Notes: generated from the letters alone by a model not told the origin. A stretch of 64,000 nt of DNA from Cryobacterium breve (GCF_004402375.1 NZ_SOGJ01000019.1:1-64000), one strand, 5' to 3'; counted from the first letter of the stretch, positions 53,135-63,124 are shown. Numbers and translations: made by a program.

Positions 53135-53962
53135 TCAGCCGATCGGCAGGTCCGCGTCGGGCTCCACGGCGTTTTCATCCGCGTTCGCCTGCTCGTCGAC
53201 CGAGCCGAGCACGAACAGGGCGCCGGTCGGGTCGGTGACCAGGGAGAAGGTGCCGAACTCCGCCGTCCACGGCTCACGGATGACCGTGCCGCCGAGTTCC
53301 GTCACGGTCACGGTGGCGGCGTGCACGTCTTTCACCCCGAGGTAGAGCTGCCAATGCGACGGCGTGCTGTCGGGCAGGTGATCCGCGGCATCGAAGACGC
53401 CCGCCACCATGGTGCCCTCAGCGCCGATCGTGCTGTAGCGGAAATCGTCGGTATCGCTCAGGACCACCGGTTTCCAGCCGAACACTTGGGTGTAGAAGTC
53501 GATGGCACGGGCGAAGTCGCGGGTGTTCAGCTCGTGCCAGACCGGCGCGCCGGCTGCGTCCACCAGCCCGAACCCGGTGAATTCGTGCGCCTCCCAGATG
53601 CCGATCGGTGCACCCGTCGGATCCATCAGGATGGCCATCCGCCCGATGGCGCCCACATCCATCGGTTCGGCCAGCACCTCTGCACCCGCCGCGCGGGCGG
53701 CGGCGACGGTGGCATCGGCGTCCGTCACCGCCAGGTAGGTCGTCCACGCGTCGGGCAGCGTCGAATCAGGCTCCTGGGCGCCCATGCCTGCGACGTCTTC
53801 GCCGCCCATCTGGAAGGTCACGTAGTCGCCGTATTCCGGACCGGATTCTTGGGTCGTCCAGCCGAACAGCCGCGTGTAGAACTCGCGAGCACGCGGAAGG
53901 TCAGAGGTCATCAGGTCGGCCCAGCAGGGTTCGCCCGCTCGGTTCGCGTCGGAAATGGGCAT
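53135..53962 (-). CDS. Two-domain VOC family protein
   Basis: 275 residues with two VOC (glyoxalase/bleomycin-resistance fold) repeats: about 10-125 ('GEPCWADLMTSDLPRAREFYTRLFGW') and 130-255 ('GAPVWHELNTRDFARAIDFYTQVFGW'). Both have metal-ligand-type acidic and His positions. Similar proteins are called glyoxalase-like or hydrolase-type; no substrate can be given. It converges on rsrA 7 bp away. Confidence 0.88.
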   Translation of the reverse strand: MPISDANRAGEPCWADLMTSDLPRAREFYTRLFGWTTQESGPEYGDYVTFQMGGEDVAGMGAQEPDSTLPDAWTTYLAVTDADATVAAARAAGAEVLAEPMDVGAIGRMAILMDPTGAPIGIWEAHEFTGFGLVDAAGAPVWHELNTRDFARAIDFYTQVFGWKPVVLSDTDDFRYSTIGAEGTMVAGVFDAADHLPDSTPSHWQLYLGVKDVHAATVTVTELGGTVIREPWTAEFGTFSLVTDPTGALFVLGSVDEQANADENAVEPDADLPIG

Positions 53963-54057
53963 GAGGGGCTCCTTGTCTGTGGGCTATGTCGTCAGCCTAG
54001 GACGAGCCACCGACGCCGACAATGACCAACGCCGGACAGACGCCCCACGGCGCGCAG

Positions 54058-54099
54058 ACGCCGAACGGGCCACACCGAGAAGTGCGGCCCGTTCGGCGT
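54058..54099 (-). terminator. kgd terminator
   Basis: Perfect 14-bp arms (ACGCCGAACGGGCC and its complement) with a 14-nt loop, 22 bp after the kgd stop. Confidence 0.8.
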
Positions 54100-54121
54100 G
54101 CTGACGTGTCGTCGCGCCGCT

Positions 54122-57100
54122 CTACAAGGTGAGTGCCTGGCGCAACAGCTCTGCCTGCTCGGCGGCGTGCCGCTTAGCCGACCCGGCCGCCGGTGACGCC
54201 GACGCCGTGCGGGAGAAGAGGCGCACCGGGCGCGGGCCCAGCTTGTTCGTCTCGAGGTAGAAGAACGGCCAGGCACCCTGATTCTCCGGCTCATCCTGCA
54301 CCCAGGCGAGTTCGGCGTCGGGGTACTGGTCGGCGACGAGCTTCAGCTCGATGGCGGGCAGCGGGTAGAACTGCTCCATCCGCACCAGCGCGATCTCCGG
54401 GTTCGGGTTCTTGTCGAGTTCGGCCAGCAGGTCGTAGTAGAGCTTGCCGGCCATGAACAGCACCCGCTTGACCCGCGACTTGTCGGTGATCCGGGCGTCG
54501 TCTATGACCGGTTCGAACCGGCCGGAGGTGAAGTCGGCAACCGCGCTGGTCGCTCCGCGCAGGCGCAGCATCGACTTCGGGGTGAACACGATCAATGGAC
54601 GACGCGGACGCATGTATGCCTGGCGGCGCAGCAGGTGGAAGTACGAGGCTGGCGTCGACGGCCGGGCGACGGTCATGTTGTCTTCCGCGCACAGCTGTAG
54701 GTATCGCTCGATGCGGGCCGACGAGTGGTCGGGGCCCTGGCCCTCATAGCCGTGCGGCAGCAGCAACACGACGGATGACCGTTGGCCCCACTTCTGCTCG
54801 GCCGAGGAGACGAACTCGTCGATGACCGTCTGGGCGCCGTTGGCGAAGTCCCCGAACTGGGCCTCCCAGAGTACGAGAGCGTCGGCACGTTCCACCGAAT
54901 AGCCGTACTCGAAGCCCATGGCCGCGTATTCGCTGAGCAGCGAGTCGTAGATCCAGAACCGGGCCTGGTCCTCGCTGAGGTTGGCCAGCGGCAGCCATTC
55001 CTGGCCGTTCACCCGGTCGTGGAGCACAGCGTGACGCTGAACGAACGTGCCCCGACGGGCATCCTGGCCCGCGAAGCGCACCGGGGTGCGCTCGACCAGC
55101 AGGGAGCCGAGGGCGAGAAGCTCACCGAAGCTCCAATCGATGTTGCCGTTGCGGCTCATGTCGAGGCGCTTCTGCATGAGCTGCTGCAGCTTGTTGTGCA
55201 CCGTGAAGCCGGCGGGCTTGTTCATGAACGCGTCCCCGATCAGATGCACGACGGCCTCGGGAACCCCGGTGGTGGCCGGTTCGCCAACCGGGTCGTCGTT
55301 GCGGCCGGCACCGTTGTTTCCGGCACCGAGGCCCTGCGGCGCGGCGCCGACGATCGGGATGGAGGAGGACTGCGCCGCGTGCGTCTCCATGAACGCACGC
55401 TCGAGGCGGTCCTGGAAGTCTGCATGTGAGGCTTCGTATTCCTCCTGCGTGATGTCGCCGCGACCGACGAGAGCCTCCGTGTACAGCTTCCGGACGGAGC
55501 GCTTGGCCTCGATCAGGTTGTACATCAGCGGCTGGGTCATCGAGGGGTCGTCGCCCTCGTTGTGACCGCGTCGGCGGTAGCAGACGAGGTCGATGACGAC
55601 GTCCCGCTTGAATTCCTGGCGGTAGGCGAATGCGAGCTCGGCCACCCGCACCACGGCTTCGGGGTCGTCCCCGTTGACGTGGAAGATGGGTGCCTGGATC
55701 GTCTTCGCAACATCCGTCGAGTACACCGAGGTGCGACCGTCGCCGGGCAGGGTGGTGAAGCCGACCTGGTTGTTGACGACCAGGTGGATGGTGCCGCCGG
55801 TGCGGAAACCGCGCAACTGGGACATCTGCAGCGTCTCCAGGACGATGCCCTGGCCGGCCATGGCGGCGTCGCCGTGCACGAGGACCGGGAGGGTGGAGAA
55901 AGTGCCGATGGGCTTGCGGTCCTGTTTGGCGCGCACGATGCCCTCGAGGACGCCGTCGACGGCTTCCAGATGCGACGGGTTCGCGGCCAGGTAGACCGGC
56001 ATCTCGGTGCCGTCGGTGGCGCGGAAGGTTCCTTCGGTGCCCAGATGATACTTGACGTCGCCCGAGCCCTGCACGGTACGGGGATCCTGCGTGCCCTCGA
56101 ACTCGCGGAAGATCTGGCCGTAGGTCTTGCCGGCGATGTTGGTGAGCACGTTCAGACGGCCACGGTGGGCCATACCGATGCAGACCTCGTCGAGGCCGGC
56201 ATCCGCTGCACCCTGCAGGATGGAGTCGAGCAGGGCAATGGTGGACTCGCCACCCTCGAGACTGAACCGTTTCTGGCCGACGTATTTGGTCTGCAAGAAG
56301 GTCTCGAAGGCCTCGGCCTCGTTGAGCTTGCCGAGGATGCGCATCTGCTCGTCATGAGTGGGCTTGACGTAGCTCTTCTCCATTTTTTCCTGCATCCACT
56401 TGCGCTGGGCAGGGTCCTGGATGTGCATGTACTCGATGCCCGTTGTGCGGCAATAGGAGTCGCGGAGGACGCCCAGGATGTCGCGGAGCAGCATCAGGCG
56501 CTTGTCACCGAATCCGCCGGTCACGAACTGGCGGTCCAGGTCCCAGAAGGTCAGCCCGTGGTTGGAGATATCGAGGTCGGGGTGGGTGCGCTGGGTGTAC
56601 TCCAGCGGGTCGATGTCGGCCATCAGATGGCCGCGCACGCGGTAGGCGTTGATCAATTCCTGCACGCGAGCGGTCTTGTCTACCGCGCTGGCCAGGTCGA
56701 CGCTGATGTCGGGAGCCCAGTGGATCGGGTCGTACGGGATGCGCAGGGCCGAGAAGATGTCCTCGTAGAAGTTGTGCTGGCCGATCAGCAGCTCGTGCAC
56801 GATCTTCAGGAACTCGCCGGAGCCAGCACCCTGAATGACCCGGTGGTCGTAGGTGCTGGTCAGAGTGATGGTCTTGGAGATGGCCAGGCCGGTGAGGGTC
56901 TTGACACTGGAACCCTGGAACTCGGCCGGGTAGTCGAGGGCGCCGGCGCCGATGATGCAGCCCTGGCCCTTCATCAGACGTGGCACCGAGTGCACCGTGC
57001 CGATGCCGCCGGGGTTAGTGAGCGAGACCGTCGCGCCGGAGAAGTCATCCGCCGACAGCTTGCCCTTCCTGGCCCGGGTGACGAGGTCTTCGTAGGAGGA

Positions 57101-57904
57101 GAGGTATTCGCCGAAGGTCATGGTGTCCGCGCGCTTGATGGCCGGGACCATGAGCGAACGGGTGCCGTCGGGCTTGGGAAGGTCGATAGCGATGCCGAGG
57201 CCGACATGGGCAGGGGCGATGACCGAGGGCTTGCCGTCGACCTCGTTGTAGTAGACGTTCTGGCTGGGGAACATCTTCAACGCCTGGATCAAAGCCCAGC
57301 CGATCAGGTGCGTGAACGACACCTTGCCGCCGCGTGAACGCTTCATGTGGTTGTTCATCACGATGCGGTTGTCGATGAGGAGCTTTGCCGGGATGGTGCG
57401 CACGCTGGTGGCCGTGGGGACTGTCAGGCTGGTCGCCATGTTCGCCGCGAGGCTCTTGGACATGCCGCGGAGCGGGGTGACGACGTCGACCTCTGCCTCG
57501 GCGGCGGTCGGCTGCGGGGTTGCGATCGGCATGTCGGCCGGAACGGGGACCGGCTTGGGGGCGCTGGAGGTCGTGCGCGCGGTGCGCTGCCCGCCGACGA
57601 CGGGGATGGGCGCCGTGATCGGGTTCGGCTCGGTGGTTTCCGCTGCGGCCGGGGCCTGCGGGTTCACAGGGGTTTCACTCTCGGGTGCTTCGCCGACGGG
57701 AGCAGTACCTGCCGGAGCACCGGAATCGGCGTTGCGGCCGTTCGCGGTCTGGTGGTAGCTCTCCAGGACGGGCCACCAGGACTCGTCCACCAGCTTCTTG
57801 TCGACGAGGTACCGCTCGTACAGTTCGTCGACGAGCCACTCATTCGCTCCGAATTCACCCGACGTGGTTTCGTCGGATCCACTACCGGTCAACTGGCTTG
57901 ACAC
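54122..57904 (-). CDS. kgd: Multifunctional 2-oxoglutarate dehydrogenase / 2-oxoglutarate decarboxylase (KGD)
   Basis: 1260 residues. A short N-terminal E1 motif ('NEWLVDELYERYLVDKKLVDESWWPV'), an Ala/Pro linker, an E2-like acyltransferase domain (about 140-370, ending 'YDHRVIQGAGSGEFLKIVHELL'), then a ThDP-dependent E1 domain with 'GMAHRGRLNVLTNIAGK' and 'YRRRGHNEGDDPSMTQPLMY'. This fusion is specific to Actinomycetota and feeds the TCA cycle. The GTG start at 57904 gives the family N-terminus; an upstream start at 58009 is not conserved. Confidence 0.96.
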   Translation of the reverse strand: MSSQLTGSGSDETTSGEFGANEWLVDELYERYLVDKKLVDESWWPVLESYHQTANGRNADSGAPAGTAPVGEAPESETPVNPQAPAAAETTEPNPITAPIPVVGGQRTARTTSSAPKPVPVPADMPIATPQPTAAEAEVDVVTPLRGMSKSLAANMATSLTVPTATSVRTIPAKLLIDNRIVMNNHMKRSRGGKVSFTHLIGWALIQALKMFPSQNVYYNEVDGKPSVIAPAHVGLGIAIDLPKPDGTRSLMVPAIKRADTMTFGEYLSSYEDLVTRARKGKLSADDFSGATVSLTNPGGIGTVHSVPRLMKGQGCIIGAGALDYPAEFQGSSVKTLTGLAISKTITLTSTYDHRVIQGAGSGEFLKIVHELLIGQHNFYEDIFSALRIPYDPIHWAPDISVDLASAVDKTARVQELINAYRVRGHLMADIDPLEYTQRTHPDLDISNHGLTFWDLDRQFVTGGFGDKRLMLLRDILGVLRDSYCRTTGIEYMHIQDPAQRKWMQEKMEKSYVKPTHDEQMRILGKLNEAEAFETFLQTKYVGQKRFSLEGGESTIALLDSILQGAADAGLDEVCIGMAHRGRLNVLTNIAGKTYGQIFREFEGTQDPRTVQGSGDVKYHLGTEGTFRATDGTEMPVYLAANPSHLEAVDGVLEGIVRAKQDRKPIGTFSTLPVLVHGDAAMAGQGIVLETLQMSQLRGFRTGGTIHLVVNNQVGFTTLPGDGRTSVYSTDVAKTIQAPIFHVNGDDPEAVVRVAELAFAYRQEFKRDVVIDLVCYRRRGHNEGDDPSMTQPLMYNLIEAKRSVRKLYTEALVGRGDITQEEYEASHADFQDRLERAFMETHAAQSSSIPIVGAAPQGLGAGNNGAGRNDDPVGEPATTGVPEAVVHLIGDAFMNKPAGFTVHNKLQQLMQKRLDMSRNGNIDWSFGELLALGSLLVERTPVRFAGQDARRGTFVQRHAVLHDRVNGQEWLPLANLSEDQARFWIYDSLLSEYAAMGFEYGYSVERADALVLWEAQFGDFANGAQTVIDEFVSSAEQKWGQRSSVVLLLPHGYEGQGPDHSSARIERYLQLCAEDNMTVARPSTPASYFHLLRRQAYMRPRRPLIVFTPKSMLRLRGATSAVADFTSGRFEPVIDDARITDKSRVKRVLFMAGKLYYDLLAELDKNPNPEIALVRMEQFYPLPAIELKLVADQYPDAELAWVQDEPENQGAWPFFYLETNKLGPRPVRLFSRTASASPAAGSAKRHAAEQAELLRQALTL

Positions 57905-58035
57905 AGCCGGTTCCCACTCTCTACGTTGATTTTGAATGTCCCGAGCATTCTGGATACCCGGTGCGGTCTGCCCATCCAGCCTAATCCCATCGGGCATGGC
58001 TGCGGGCATCCGCGCGGGGCGCTAGCGTTATTTGC

Positions 58036-59475
58036 ATGCAGTTCTATGGAGCGGTTCCCAGCCACGACCTCACGTACTCCGACGTCTTCCTGGTGCCCAG
58101 CCAGTCGGAAGTCAGCAGCCGTCTCGATGTCTCCCTCGCCCCGGGTGACGGGAGCGGTGCCACGATCCCGATCGTGTCGGCGAACATGAACTCGGTGACC
58201 GGCCCGCGGCTGGCGGCCGCTCTCTCCCGACGCGGAGGCCTCGGCGTGCTGCCGCAGGACATGCGCCTGCAGGACCTCGACGCCGCGATCCGCTGGGTCA
58301 AGGCCCAATCGACCCGCTTCGACACACCCTTCACCTTCGCGCCAGGGGACACCGTGGCTCTCGCGCTGCGGCAGGTGCCGCCCGTGGCCGGACAGGGTCT
58401 GGTCATCACCGATCCGAACGGCGACTATCTGGGCGCCATCGACGCGTCCCGGCTGGCAACCGCCCTGCCCGACGCGCTCCTCGGGGACCTCCTGCATGGC
58501 GCGATGACCTCCCTCGACGTCGACGACATCGACGGCCCGCGCCGCGCGTTCGACGTGATGACGGAGGCCGAGCTCGACTTCGTCACCGTGCAGCATCACG
58601 GCCGGGTGATCGGCACCCTCAGCCGAAAGAGCGCGCTGCGCTCCACCCTGTACCAGCCTGCCCTCGACGCACAGGGCCGCCTGCGCGTGGCTGCGGCGGT
58701 CGGTATCAATGGCGATGTCGCGGCCAAAGCCACGGCGCTCGTCGCCGCGGGGGTCGACGTGCTCGTGATCGACACCGCGCACGGCCACCAGGGCGGCATG
58801 ACGCGGGCGATCAGGACCGTCGCGGACCTGGGGCTCGGCATTCCCATCGTGGCCGGCAACGTCGTGACCGCGGATGCCGTGGGCGATCTCGTGCACGCCG
58901 GCGCCACCATCGTGAAGGTCGGGGTCGGTCCCGGCGCCATGTGCACGACGCGCATGATGACGGCCGTGGGTCGGCCGCAGTTCTCCGCCGTGCTGGAGAC
59001 CGCGGCCGCGGCCCGCGAACTCGGGGCGCACGTCTGGGCCGACGGTGGGGTGCGCTACCCGCGCGACGTGGCGCTCGCACTGGCCGCCGGTGCGGCATCC
59101 GTCATGATCGGGTCGTGGTTCGCCGGAACGATCGAGGCACCCGGGCTGCTCGACAGGGACGCGTCGGGCGGCGTCTACAAGGAGAGCTGGGGAATGGCCT
59201 CGACCAAGGCCGTGCGACAGCGGTTCGACCGACTCGACGCCTACGAGCTGGCCCGTAAGACTCTCTTCGCCGAGGGGATCTCCAGCTCGAAGATCTACCT
59301 CGACCCGCTGCGGCCGTCGGTCGAGGACCTGCTCGACATGATCACCTCCGGGGTGCGCAGCTCATTCACCTACGCCGGCGCGACCTCGGTCGCGGAATTC
59401 CACACCCGTTCGCTGGTCGGCGTTCAGTCGGCGGCCGGCTACGAGGAGGGCAAGGCGCTGCCAGTCTCCTGGTAG
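58036..59475 (+). CDS. guaB1: GuaB1 family IMP dehydrogenase-related protein (GMP reductase type)
   Basis: 479 residues. 'TYSDVFLVPSQSEV' opens it; a CBS-like insert lies near 95-210; the catalytic loop is 'VKVGVGPGAMCTTRMMT' with the active-site Cys, and 'DGGVRYPRDVALALAAGA' follows. The actinobacterial GuaB1 group has been shown in mycobacteria to act as GMP reductase. It begins about 130 bp from kgd on the other strand. Confidence 0.93.
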   Translation: MQFYGAVPSHDLTYSDVFLVPSQSEVSSRLDVSLAPGDGSGATIPIVSANMNSVTGPRLAAALSRRGGLGVLPQDMRLQDLDAAIRWVKAQSTRFDTPFTFAPGDTVALALRQVPPVAGQGLVITDPNGDYLGAIDASRLATALPDALLGDLLHGAMTSLDVDDIDGPRRAFDVMTEAELDFVTVQHHGRVIGTLSRKSALRSTLYQPALDAQGRLRVAAAVGINGDVAAKATALVAAGVDVLVIDTAHGHQGGMTRAIRTVADLGLGIPIVAGNVVTADAVGDLVHAGATIVKVGVGPGAMCTTRMMTAVGRPQFSAVLETAAAARELGAHVWADGGVRYPRDVALALAAGAASVMIGSWFAGTIEAPGLLDRDASGGVYKESWGMASTKAVRQRFDRLDAYELARKTLFAEGISSSKIYLDPLRPSVEDLLDMITSGVRSSFTYAGATSVAEFHTRSLVGVQSAAGYEEGKALPVSW

Positions 59476-59545
59476 CGGGAACGAACGCCAGGGAGGCTCG
59501 GTCTGACGCGCACTGTCGGTGCCGAGCGGTAGACTTGGCGGAATA

Positions 59546-59656
59546 ATGGACGACCCTCCTCCTGCCTATTCGCCCAGCCTGCCCTCCCGTCATCCGAACG
59601 GCTTGTCGCCTATGACCGCCGCCGCCTCATCGGCCTGTGATGACACCCATGTTTGA
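59546..59656 (+). CDS. Possible leader ORF before the CNNM gene
   Basis: A 36-codon ORF starting ATGGACGACCCTCCT, rich in Pro, Ser and Ala, ending in a TGA inside the first codons of the CNNM gene. A -10-like TAGACT (59530-59535) lies 10 bp before its ATG, so it may be translated from a nearly leaderless transcript. The sequence has no family resemblance. It may instead be non-coding 5' leader. Confidence 0.35.
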   Translation: MDDPPPAYSPSLPSRHPNGLSPMTAAASSACDDTHV

Positions 59657-61091
59657 GTGGATCATGCTCTCCGTGGGGCTTCTGCTCACCGTGGGCACGG
59701 GGCTCTTCGTCGCCAGTGAGTTCGCACTGGTCAACCTGGACCGCTCCGAGCTCGAGGCGCGTCGCGACCGCGGGGAAACTCGCCTCGGTCTGACCATCTC
59801 CGCACTCCGGATCACGTCGACCCATCTCTCCAGCGCCCAGCTCGGCATCACCCTCACCACGCTGCTCACCGGGTACACCATGGAGCCGGCGCTGACGGGC
59901 CTGCTGTCCCCGCCGCTGACCACCCTGGGGCTGTCCCCGGCGGTCGTTCCCGTCGTCGCGGTCGCGACCGCAATCATCGTCGCCACCCTCGCCTCGATGA
60001 TCATCGGCGAGTTGGTGCCGAAGAACTTCGCGCTCGCGCTTCCGGTGCAGACCGCGAAGCTGGTCATCCCGTTCCAGACGCTCTTCACGACCGTGTTCAA
60101 ACCGGCCGTCGTCGTCCTCAACGGCAGCGCCAACGCGGTGCTGCGGTCGATCGGGATCGAACCGAAAGAGGAACTGTCCGGCGCGCGCACCGCCGAGGAA
60201 CTTTCCTCCCTCGTGCGTCGCTCGGCCAGTGCCGGGTTGCTGGAGAAGGACACCGCAACTCTGCTCCACCGCACACTTCTGTTCTCCGGGCACACGGCGT
60301 CGGACGTGATGACGCCCCGCCCGCGGGTGGCCAGCATCCAGCGCACCGATTCCGCCCAGGCCGTCATCGACCTCACCCGCCAGACCGGATACTCCCGTTT
60401 TCCCGTCGTCGACGAGGGCGTCGATGACATTGTCGGCGTCGTGCACGTGAAGCAGGCGGTCGCGGTGCCCCGTCGCCGCCGGGCGGATGTCCCGGTGTCG
60501 GCCCTCCAATCGGAGGCCATCCGCGTTCCCGAAACCATGAAACTCGACGGTCTGCTGACCGAGCTGCGCGGCCGCGGCTACCAGATGGCGATCGTCGTCG
60601 ACGAATACGGCGGTACGGCAGGCGTGGCCACCCTCGAAGACCTGGTCGAGGAGCTCGTCGGCGAGGTGGCCGACGAACACGACCGTGCCCGGGCCGGCGT
60701 GGTGCTGTCCACGGACTCGATGACGTTCCCCGGCATGCTCCGGCCGGACGAACTCCTCGAACGCGCCGGCGTCTCCATTCCGGAGGACGGCCCGTATGAG
60801 ACTGTGGCCGGGTTCGTGATGAGCGAGCTGGGCCGCCTGCCCGTGGTCGGTGACACCGTGCAGCTGCCCGCCGGACTGTTGGCCGTGGAACGCCTCGACG
60901 GTCGTCGGATCGATCGACTGCGGTTCACGCCCGCGTTCGAACCGGCTGAGGCCGCGGCTGACGTCGCCGACTTCGATGAGACCCGCACCGACCACCGGAA
61001 AGCCACCCGCACCGTGCACCGCAAGAACGACCACCGCAAGATCGACCACAGCAAGAACGACGAGCAGCGCGGGGTGAGCGAGCATGAGTGA
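59637..61091 (+). CDS. CNNM/CorC family transporter (hemolysin-type), with a His/Lys-rich tail
   Basis: 484 residues. A DUF21/CNNM membrane domain with three or four membrane segments (about 8-140), two CBS domains (about 205-330, 'VMTPRPRVASIQRTDSAQAVIDL', 'VVDEYGGTAGVATLEDLVEELVGEVADE') and a CorC_HlyC C-terminal domain (about 350-430). The last ~40 residues repeat DHRK/VHRK/DHSK motifs. These proteins move or regulate Mg2+ or Co2+. The start is a GTG at 59637 or ATGs at 59640 and 59649; no ribosome binding site separates them. Confidence 0.92.
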   Translation: MMTPMFEWIMLSVGLLLTVGTGLFVASEFALVNLDRSELEARRDRGETRLGLTISALRITSTHLSSAQLGITLTTLLTGYTMEPALTGLLSPPLTTLGLSPAVVPVVAVATAIIVATLASMIIGELVPKNFALALPVQTAKLVIPFQTLFTTVFKPAVVVLNGSANAVLRSIGIEPKEELSGARTAEELSSLVRRSASAGLLEKDTATLLHRTLLFSGHTASDVMTPRPRVASIQRTDSAQAVIDLTRQTGYSRFPVVDEGVDDIVGVVHVKQAVAVPRRRRADVPVSALQSEAIRVPETMKLDGLLTELRGRGYQMAIVVDEYGGTAGVATLEDLVEELVGEVADEHDRARAGVVLSTDSMTFPGMLRPDELLERAGVSIPEDGPYETVAGFVMSELGRLPVVGDTVQLPAGLLAVERLDGRRIDRLRFTPAFEPAEAAADVADFDETRTDHRKATRTVHRKNDHRKIDHSKNDEQRGVSEHE

Positions 61092-62145
61092 CTGGGCGGG
61101 GCTGGTCTGGCTCGTGGTGCTGCTCGCGGCCAACGCCTTCTTCGTCGCCGCGGAATTCGCCGTCATCTCCGCGCGTCGCTCGCAGATTGAACCGCTCGCC
61201 GAGGCCGGCAAGAAGAGCGCCGTCACCGCCCTCTGGGCGATGGAACACGCCACCCTCATGCTGGCAACCACCCAGCTGGGCATCACGGTCTGCTCGCTGC
61301 TCATCCTGAACGTCTCCGAGCCGGCGATCCACCACCTCCTCGAGATTCCGCTGGGACTCACCCCGTTGCCGGTCGAAGCCATCGGGGCTATCGCATTCGT
61401 CATCACACTGCTGCTGGTCTCCTACCTGCACGTCGTGTTCGGCGAGATGGTGCCGAAGAACCTGTCGTTCTCCATCCCCGACCGTGCCGTGCTCGTCCTG
61501 GCCCCGCCGCTGGTGTTCTTCGGGCGCCTGGTCAAGCCCGTGATCGTGGTTCTGAACGCCACGGCCAACCTGGTGCTGCGCCTGTTCGGGGTGGCACCCA
61601 AGGAGGAGGCCACCAGCACCTACACGCTGGACGAGGTGGCGACCATTGTCACCCAGTCCACACGGGAGGGTGTGCTGCGCGACGGCACCGGGGCGCTCAG
61701 CGCCACGTTCGAATTCACCACCCGCAAGGTGCGCGACGTTGCGGTGAACCTCGCCGGCCTGATCAGCCTGCCGGAGGCGGCGACGCCCGCCGACGTGGAA
61801 AAGGCGGTCACCAAGCACGGCTTCTCCCGGTATGTGATGGTGAACGAATCCGGCGAACCGACCGGGTACGTGCACCTCAAGGACGTCATCGACCTCGACG
61901 GCGATGCGCCCAACTCGGCCGGGCAGGGCAGCTACGCGGAACCGATCCCGGGCAAACGCATCCGTCAGCTGGTGTCGATCTTCGAAGACACCGACCTCGA
62001 AGACGCCCTGGCCACCATGCGCCGGTCGGGTGCGCACCTGGCCCGGTCGTTCACCGCGGCCGGTGAGACGGTGGGGGTGCTGTTCCTGGAAGACATCATC
62101 GAGGAACTCGTCGGCGAAGTGCAGGACGCAACGCGGCGCCTGTAG
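61084..62145 (+). CDS. Second CNNM/CorC family transporter
   Basis: 353 residues. 'LLAANAFFVAAEFAVISARRSQIEPLAEAG' and 'VVFGEMVPKNLSFSIPDRA' define the DUF21 domain; CBS-like segments follow around 'RKVRDVAVNLAGLISLPEAATPADVEKAV' and 'FLEDIIEELVGEV'. The C-terminal CorC domain is absent, so it is shorter than the first. It overlaps the first gene by 8 bp. The pair recurs in actinobacteria and may form a heteromeric transporter. Confidence 0.92.
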   Translation: MSDWAGLVWLVVLLAANAFFVAAEFAVISARRSQIEPLAEAGKKSAVTALWAMEHATLMLATTQLGITVCSLLILNVSEPAIHHLLEIPLGLTPLPVEAIGAIAFVITLLLVSYLHVVFGEMVPKNLSFSIPDRAVLVLAPPLVFFGRLVKPVIVVLNATANLVLRLFGVAPKEEATSTYTLDEVATIVTQSTREGVLRDGTGALSATFEFTTRKVRDVAVNLAGLISLPEAATPADVEKAVTKHGFSRYVMVNESGEPTGYVHLKDVIDLDGDAPNSAGQGSYAEPIPGKRIRQLVSIFEDTDLEDALATMRRSGAHLARSFTAAGETVGVLFLEDIIEELVGEVQDATRRL

Positions 62146-62187
62146 CCCTTCCCGTCCGACGCAGGCAAAACGACCTATCGTGAGTGC

Positions 62188-63048
62188 ATGAACGATTCGC
62201 GGGCATGGCTGGAATGGGACTCCGCTCGGGCACGCGACTGGATCGCGGTACCCCGGGCGGGCGACGACAAGTACAGTCGCGGGGTGCTGGGCGTGCGCAC
62301 CGGATCAGACGAGTATCCGGGGGCAGCCGTGCTCGGTGTCGAGGCGGCCGCGCGCGCCGGCGTCGGCATGGTGCGTTACCTCGGCCCGAGGCGGGCGTCC
62401 GATCTGGTGCTGCAGCGCCGGCCCGAAGCCGTCACCGTCGCCGGGCAGGCGCAGGCCTGGCTGCTCGGCTCCGGTCAGGACGCGGCAGCCCGCGACCGTG
62501 TGACGGAGGCCGCGCTGCTCGGCGCCCTGGCCGAGGGGCTCCCTACGGTCTGCGACGCCGGGGCCCTGGACCTGATCGGCCGGGCGGTCGGGCCGGTCGT
62601 GATCACCCCGCACTACCGCGAACTCGCGCGGCTGCTCACCCGGCTGCTCTCCCCGCGGGGAGAGTCGGTGGCCGGCTCCGAGGTGGCCTCGGACCCGGGG
62701 GAGTGGGCGGTGCGCGCCGCGACCGGCCTCGGCGTAACGGTGCTGCTCAAGGGCAGCATCACCTGGATCGCGTCGCCCGACGGCACCCGACTGACGGTGT
62801 CACAGGGGCCGGCCTGGCTGGCGACGGCCGGCTCCGGGGACGTGCTCGGCGGCATCCTCGGCGCCTTCCTGGCCACGCACGCCCGGGCGATCCAGACTGA
62901 TGCCGCGGCCCTGCCGAGCCTCGCCGCGACGGCGGCCCTGGTGCACGCGCAGGCCGCGGATCGGGCATCGGCCGGCGGTCCGATCACAGCGCTGGACATC
63001 GCCGAAGCCGTGCCGGCCACGATCTCGGCCCTGATCGCGCGGAGTTGA
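62188..63048 (+). CDS. nnrD: ADP-dependent NAD(P)H-hydrate dehydratase
   Basis: 286 residues. The YjeF_C kinase-like fold is seen in 'DDKYSRGVLGVRTGSDEYPGAAVLGVEAAARAGVGMVRYLGP', 'VITPHYRELARLL', and the nucleotide-binding 'TAGSGDVLGGILGAFLA' with the catalytic Asp. It repairs hydrated NADH and NADPH. The epimerase half (NnrE) is not fused here, unlike in many bacteria. It is on the same strand as the CNNM pair, 42 bp after it. Confidence 0.93.
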   Translation: MNDSRAWLEWDSARARDWIAVPRAGDDKYSRGVLGVRTGSDEYPGAAVLGVEAAARAGVGMVRYLGPRRASDLVLQRRPEAVTVAGQAQAWLLGSGQDAAARDRVTEAALLGALAEGLPTVCDAGALDLIGRAVGPVVITPHYRELARLLTRLLSPRGESVAGSEVASDPGEWAVRAATGLGVTVLLKGSITWIASPDGTRLTVSQGPAWLATAGSGDVLGGILGAFLATHARAIQTDAAALPSLAATAALVHAQAADRASAGGPITALDIAEAVPATISALIARS

Positions 63049-63124
63049 GCGGGAGCTGATTCGGCCGGAGGGGACGATGCCGGGCGGTCGCCCGCCTCCC
63101 CGGCCGGGTGTGGGACAGTGGAGC

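Noticed and set aside
55562..57337. 591-codon open frame antisense to kgd
   Set aside because: A shadow frame; the kgd reading is unambiguous over the whole interval.
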